From assembly GCA_903878475.1 (NCBI GenBank), contig CAIRHQ010000181.1, positions 1-34,718 on the forward strand: a DNA stretch of 34,718 nucleotides, given 5' to 3'. This document shows positions 31,548-34,718 of this stretch, one piece after another. The notes below the pieces were generated by a model, which made no database searches, had not been told where the DNA came from, and was given only the letters and a program-made list of their open reading frames with translations. Each line of letters opens with the position of its first letter. Position 1 is the stretch's first letter. The stretch is from an uncultured Bacteroidota bacterium (GTDB taxonomy: Bacteria > Bacteroidota > Bacteroidia > Chitinophagales > Chitinophagaceae). The translations under genes and the position numbers were made by a program.

Positions 31548-32801
31548 ATGAAATCAAAAAATAGGTTAACGGCATTTTGGAAAATACTGGGCCCCGGCCT
31601 CATTACCGGAGCCAGCGATGATGATCCCTCGGGCATTGCCACATACTCGCAGGCGGGTGCTAAATTCGGACTCACCACCTTATGGGCCGCAGTGGTTTCT
31701 TATCCATTGATGTATGTGATCCAGGAAATGTGCGCAAGGATCGGTATTGTAACCAACCGAGGACTGGCGGGTGTGGTAAAAGACAATTACCCTAAATGGG
31801 TATTATATGTATTGCTGTTATTCAGTTGTCCGGCCATCATTCTTAATATCGCAGCTGATATTGCCGGCATGGGAGCCGTTAGTCACCTGATCTTTCCAGC
31901 TGTTCCCGCCCCCTTCTTCAGCATTGGCTTTACGCTACTGCTCCTATTCGTTACCGTTAAATTATCGTATCGAAAGCTGGCGGCCATCATGAAATGGCTT
32001 TGCCTGGTATTACTGGTATACCTGGTTGTTCCCTTCCTTTCTCATCAGGATATAAAACATATCATCCGCAGTACTTTTATACCAAATTTTTCGCTCACCA
32101 AAGATTATATGATGGTGCTCGTGGGTGTACTGGGTACTACCATCTCGCCTTATCTTTTTTTCTGGCAAACTTCCATGGAAACTGAAATATATCAAGGAAG
32201 AAAAAAGCATATCATCCTGGATAAATTTATCCTGCCCAATATGAAAAAAGACATCCGCTATGGCATGTTCTTTTCGGTGATGATCATGTATTTTATTACC
32301 CTCACCGCAGGCACGGTACTGCACAATAATGGCGTACTGGAGATCAATACTGTTGAAGATGCAGCAAAAGCCCTGCAACCATTGGCAGGCGATATGGCCT
32401 ATTCCTTGTTTGCGATTGGTGTGATTGGCATCAGTTTTCTGGCGATCCCGGTATTGGCCGGATCCTTATCCTATATCATTACCGAAACCCTGGGATGGAA
32501 AGAAGGGCTGAACAAAAAATTTCATGAAGCCAAAGAGTTTTATGGGGTGATGATCGTTTCTACCCTACTCGGACTGATATTACAATTGGCAGGTATCGAT
32601 CCTGTAAAAGCCCTGTTGTATACCGCCATTTTATATGGCATCACCGCACCGGTAATGATCGGCATCATCCTGCATATCTGCAACAGCAAAAAGATCATGG
32701 AAGAATATACCAATAGCCTCTACAAGAACATCATTGGCATGATCGCCCTCTTGCTGATGGCCGCATCGGCAGTATTACTGGCCGTGTTCATCCTGAGGTA
32801 A
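31548..32801 (+). CDS. Nramp-family transporter with atypical metal site
   Basis: A 417-residue transporter with about eleven helices. The helix-1 motif reads DDDPSG at 24-29 (GPGLITGASDDDPSGIATY) where classical Nramps have DPGN. Helix 6 reads TTISPYLFFWQ at 197-207, where classical manganese/iron transporters have an A-x-x-MPH motif, so the metal-binding methionine is lacking. This variant is widespread and usually annotated as a divalent metal transporter; the missing soft ligand suggests a different ion such as magnesium, or another substrate. It lies 29 bases after the ABC ATPase and may be in the same operon. Confidence 0.88.
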   Translation: MKSKNRLTAFWKILGPGLITGASDDDPSGIATYSQAGAKFGLTTLWAAVVSYPLMYVIQEMCARIGIVTNRGLAGVVKDNYPKWVLYVLLLFSCPAIILNIAADIAGMGAVSHLIFPAVPAPFFSIGFTLLLLFVTVKLSYRKLAAIMKWLCLVLLVYLVVPFLSHQDIKHIIRSTFIPNFSLTKDYMMVLVGVLGTTISPYLFFWQTSMETEIYQGRKKHIILDKFILPNMKKDIRYGMFFSVMIMYFITLTAGTVLHNNGVLEINTVEDAAKALQPLAGDMAYSLFAIGVIGISFLAIPVLAGSLSYIITETLGWKEGLNKKFHEAKEFYGVMIVSTLLGLILQLAGIDPVKALLYTAILYGITAPVMIGIILHICNSKKIMEEYTNSLYKNIIGMIALLLMAASAVLLAVFILR

Positions 32802-32953
32802 TAAATATTAATAATTTCTATAACAAAATTTTAAACATATCCGCAGCCAATCAACAATACCTGCTTGACTGATAATAATTTTATGTTTTCCTAACATTTG
32901 TCACCCGATGATTATGCAATAAGTTGTTACTTTGCCCACCATTAAATAATAAT

Positions 32954-34243
32954 ATGATTCATCCCTATCAATATGTTTCGCCACAAGAAGCATTATCCAT
33001 TATCCAGAGTAATCAACGTGTTTTTGTTCAAGGCAGTGCCTGTACACCCGTTTATCTGCTGCACCAGCTGGCGCTGGAGGCGCATCGCCTCAACAATGTA
33101 GAACTTGTTTTCATCAGTGTACAGGGTGATGTGGAAGTGGACAAGCCGATCTATAAAGACGCTTTCCATATCAATTGCCTGTTTGTATCTTCTTCCATCC
33201 GCGAATCTGTGAATAACGGCTATGCCGATTTTATTCCTGTTTTCTTAAGTGATATACCGGATCTTTTCAAAAAGAATATCCTGCCCCTGGATGTGGCCAT
33301 CGTTCAGGTATCGCCTCCCGATCAACATGGCTATTGCTCATTGGGCGTATCGGTAGATATTGCCCGCACGGCCGTAAATACCGCCAAATATGTGATCGCA
33401 CAGGTGAACCCGCAGATCCCCCGTACCCATGGCGATGGCATGATCCATACCGATCGCTTTACCAAAATGGTATTGCATGAAGAAGCCTTGCCGGAAATAG
33501 ATTATGCCGCAAAAATTGGTCCCGATGAATTGACCATTGGTCGCTATGTTGCCGAACTGATCGATGATGGAAGCACTTTACAAATGGGTATCGGCACCAT
33601 TCCGGATGCCGTGATGCGTTCCCTGTATAACCATAAACACCTGGGCGTTCATACAGAGATGTGCAGTGATGGCATCATTGACCTGGTAGAAAAAGACGTG
33701 ATCGATAACAGCAGGAAAAGTATCCATCCCAATAAAACCGTTACGAGCTTTGCACTGGGCACCAAAAAATTATACGATTATGTGGATGATAATCCTGCCT
33801 TCGCTTTTCTTGACATTGATTATGTGAACGACCCCCATGTGATCAGGCGGAATAAAAAAGTGATCGCCATCAACAGTGCTATTGAAGTAGATATTACCGG
33901 ACAGGTTTGTGCCGATAGTATTGGCACCAAGCAATACAGTGGCATTGGCGGACAAATGGATTTTATGCGTGGGGCTGCATTGAGTGAAGGCGGTAAACCC
34001 ATCATTGCGCTCACCAGCAGAACCAAAAGCGGAATATCGAGGATCGTACCCACCCTGAAAGAAGGTGCCGGGGTTGTAACCACCCGCGGGCATATTCATT
34101 ATGTGGTTACAGAATACGGCGTGGCATTTTTATATGGAAGAAATCTTAGACAAAGAGCAACAGAACTGATCAATATTTCCCATCCGGATGACCGGGAAAT
34201 GCTATACCGCTATTGTTATGAGCGTTTCAAGATCTTCCCATAG
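32954..34243 (+). CDS. Acetyl-CoA hydrolase / acyl-CoA:carboxylate CoA-transferase
   Basis: A 429-residue protein from the ATG at 32954; the track start is a TTG at 32924 in front of a leader that is not conserved. The fold is the Ach1/Cat1/4-hydroxybutyrate CoA-transferase family. Visible signatures are QGSACTPVYLL, VQVSPPDQHGYCSLG, LQMGIGTIPDAV, GGQMDFMRGAALSEGGK and EYGVAFLYG, whose glutamate lies in a conserved C-terminal motif. The enzyme moves CoA between acyl groups, for example succinyl-CoA and acetate. It is a single gene with its own 152-base leader region. Its 3' end overlaps the convergent next gene by 17 bases. Confidence 0.9.
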   Translation: MIHPYQYVSPQEALSIIQSNQRVFVQGSACTPVYLLHQLALEAHRLNNVELVFISVQGDVEVDKPIYKDAFHINCLFVSSSIRESVNNGYADFIPVFLSDIPDLFKKNILPLDVAIVQVSPPDQHGYCSLGVSVDIARTAVNTAKYVIAQVNPQIPRTHGDGMIHTDRFTKMVLHEEALPEIDYAAKIGPDELTIGRYVAELIDDGSTLQMGIGTIPDAVMRSLYNHKHLGVHTEMCSDGIIDLVEKDVIDNSRKSIHPNKTVTSFALGTKKLYDYVDDNPAFAFLDIDYVNDPHVIRRNKKVIAINSAIEVDITGQVCADSIGTKQYSGIGGQMDFMRGAALSEGGKPIIALTSRTKSGISRIVPTLKEGAGVVTTRGHIHYVVTEYGVAFLYGRNLRQRATELINISHPDDREMLYRYCYERFKIFP

Positions 34244-34718
34244 GATGCTGCTGCAATAATTTCAGCCAGCTGAAGAATAATCTTTGCTTGGCCAGAAGGA
34301 TCACAAATTTCTTCTCATCTTTTGTTTTCTTATGAAAAAGATCCAGCAAGTTTTTGAAAGCTGAAGGATCTACGACTGTATGTTCATGCAGCATATCGGC
34401 TATGAGCAATACAGATAAAGGCACAGGCTGCTTTACAGGACCATATTTTTTCAGCAATTTCTTTTGAGCAAGTTCTCTGTTGAACCCATACTTGTTTCCA
34501 ATATGGTGACTGATGGCATTGCTGATCGCGTTGATGTCGTAAAAAATTTGTTGCCTTGCAGCAGTTGATTGCAATTGCATGATGGAACCACTAAGTTTTT
34601 TTAACAAGGCTGCTGATCTTAGCGAGGCAGGAGTTGATCTTTTATCTTCAAATGCAGATGCAGCCAATTTTTTAAGATCGGGCTGCATGGGCCTGAATCC
34701 CATTTTATAGTAGAACCA
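34227..34718 (-). CDS. C-terminal part of a possible GNAT-like protein (runs off right edge)
   Basis: The track gives a start at 34703, but the frame stays open to the window edge, reading WFYYKMGFRPMQPDLKKLA across it. The segment FYYKMGFRP resembles the last strand and helix of a GNAT acetyltransferase (Y-x-K-x-GF-x-P). The 150 residues after it are helical and basic (LLIADMLHEHTVVDPSAFKN) and match no domain I know. The gene is therefore probably longer, with its N-terminal part outside the window. The GNAT link is tentative. It converges with the CoA-transferase gene with a 17-base overlap. Confidence 0.6.
   Translation of the reverse strand, partial: WFYYKMGFRPMQPDLKKLAASAFEDKRSTPASLRSAALLKKLSGSIMQLQSTAARQQIFYDINAISNAISHHIGNKYGFNRELAQKKLLKKYGPVKQPVPLSVLLIADMLHEHTVVDPSAFKNLLDLFHKKTKDEKKFVILLAKQRLFFSWLKLLQQHPMGRS

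Overview
The window looks like a chromosomal stretch from a Bacteroidota bacterium, probably family Chitinophagaceae. That placement is inferred from gene content and not from a marker tree. The signs are a fused CcoN-CcoO oxidase subunit, a TonB receptor with a carboxypeptidase-regulatory-like N-terminus, a GH92 mannosidase, a surE-small membrane protein-lpxB cluster, lipoproteins with loose lipoboxes, few Shine-Dalgarno sequences, and several -7 elements of the Bacteroidota type (TAnnTTTG). No rRNA, tRNA, CRISPR array, insertion sequence or prophage was seen.

Layout. 1-2924 (minus): 5' part of a GH92 alpha-mannosidase cut by the window edge (absent from the ORF track), ssb with a terminator, a DinB-fold protein, and an XRE/S24 LexA-like repressor with two matching operator-like dyads in front of it. 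3098-5879 (plus): a small membrane protein, surE, a second small membrane protein and lpxB. 6007-8134 (plus): a lipoprotein MsrB, a telomere-like repeat patch, then a cytochrome b / molybdopterin oxidoreductase pair. 8150-14007 (minus): hmuTUV heme importer, a TonB-dependent receptor and an unknown anchored protein. 14076-17905 (mostly minus): LOG-family protein, orphan NarL-type regulator, Pfk-2-type phosphofructokinase, a 47-codon candidate membrane peptide and a two-repeat membrane protein. 18057-20401 (plus): a soluble PAS histidine kinase and a receiver-CRP fusion regulator. 20413-27284 (minus): a coiled-coil protein, then the cbb3 cytochrome oxidase cluster ccoS-ccoNO-ccoQ-ccoP-ccoG-fixH-tauE-like. 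27419-32801 (plus): YtxH / YqjE-like / YqjK-like envelope proteins, a MacAB-like ABC exporter and an atypical Nramp transporter. 32954-34718: an acetyl-CoA hydrolase/transferase and, convergent, the tail of a probable GNAT-like protein cut by the right edge.

Main idea. 14863-27284 reads as a low-oxygen respiration island. A FixL-shaped kinase lies next to a regulator that fuses the roles of FixJ (receiver) and FixK (CRP-type DNA binding), facing the high-affinity cbb3 oxidase genes. A Pfk-2-type kinase and an orphan NarL-type regulator are close by. A heme importer stands before it, and heme is needed by the oxidase and by the cytochrome b. A dyad between ccoS and ytxH is a candidate binding site for the fusion regulator. 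The second notable set is msrB-cytochrome b-Mo oxidoreductase, which may form a periplasmic methionine-sulfoxide repair module with an unusual electron donor. Both proposals are inference from gene order and motifs.
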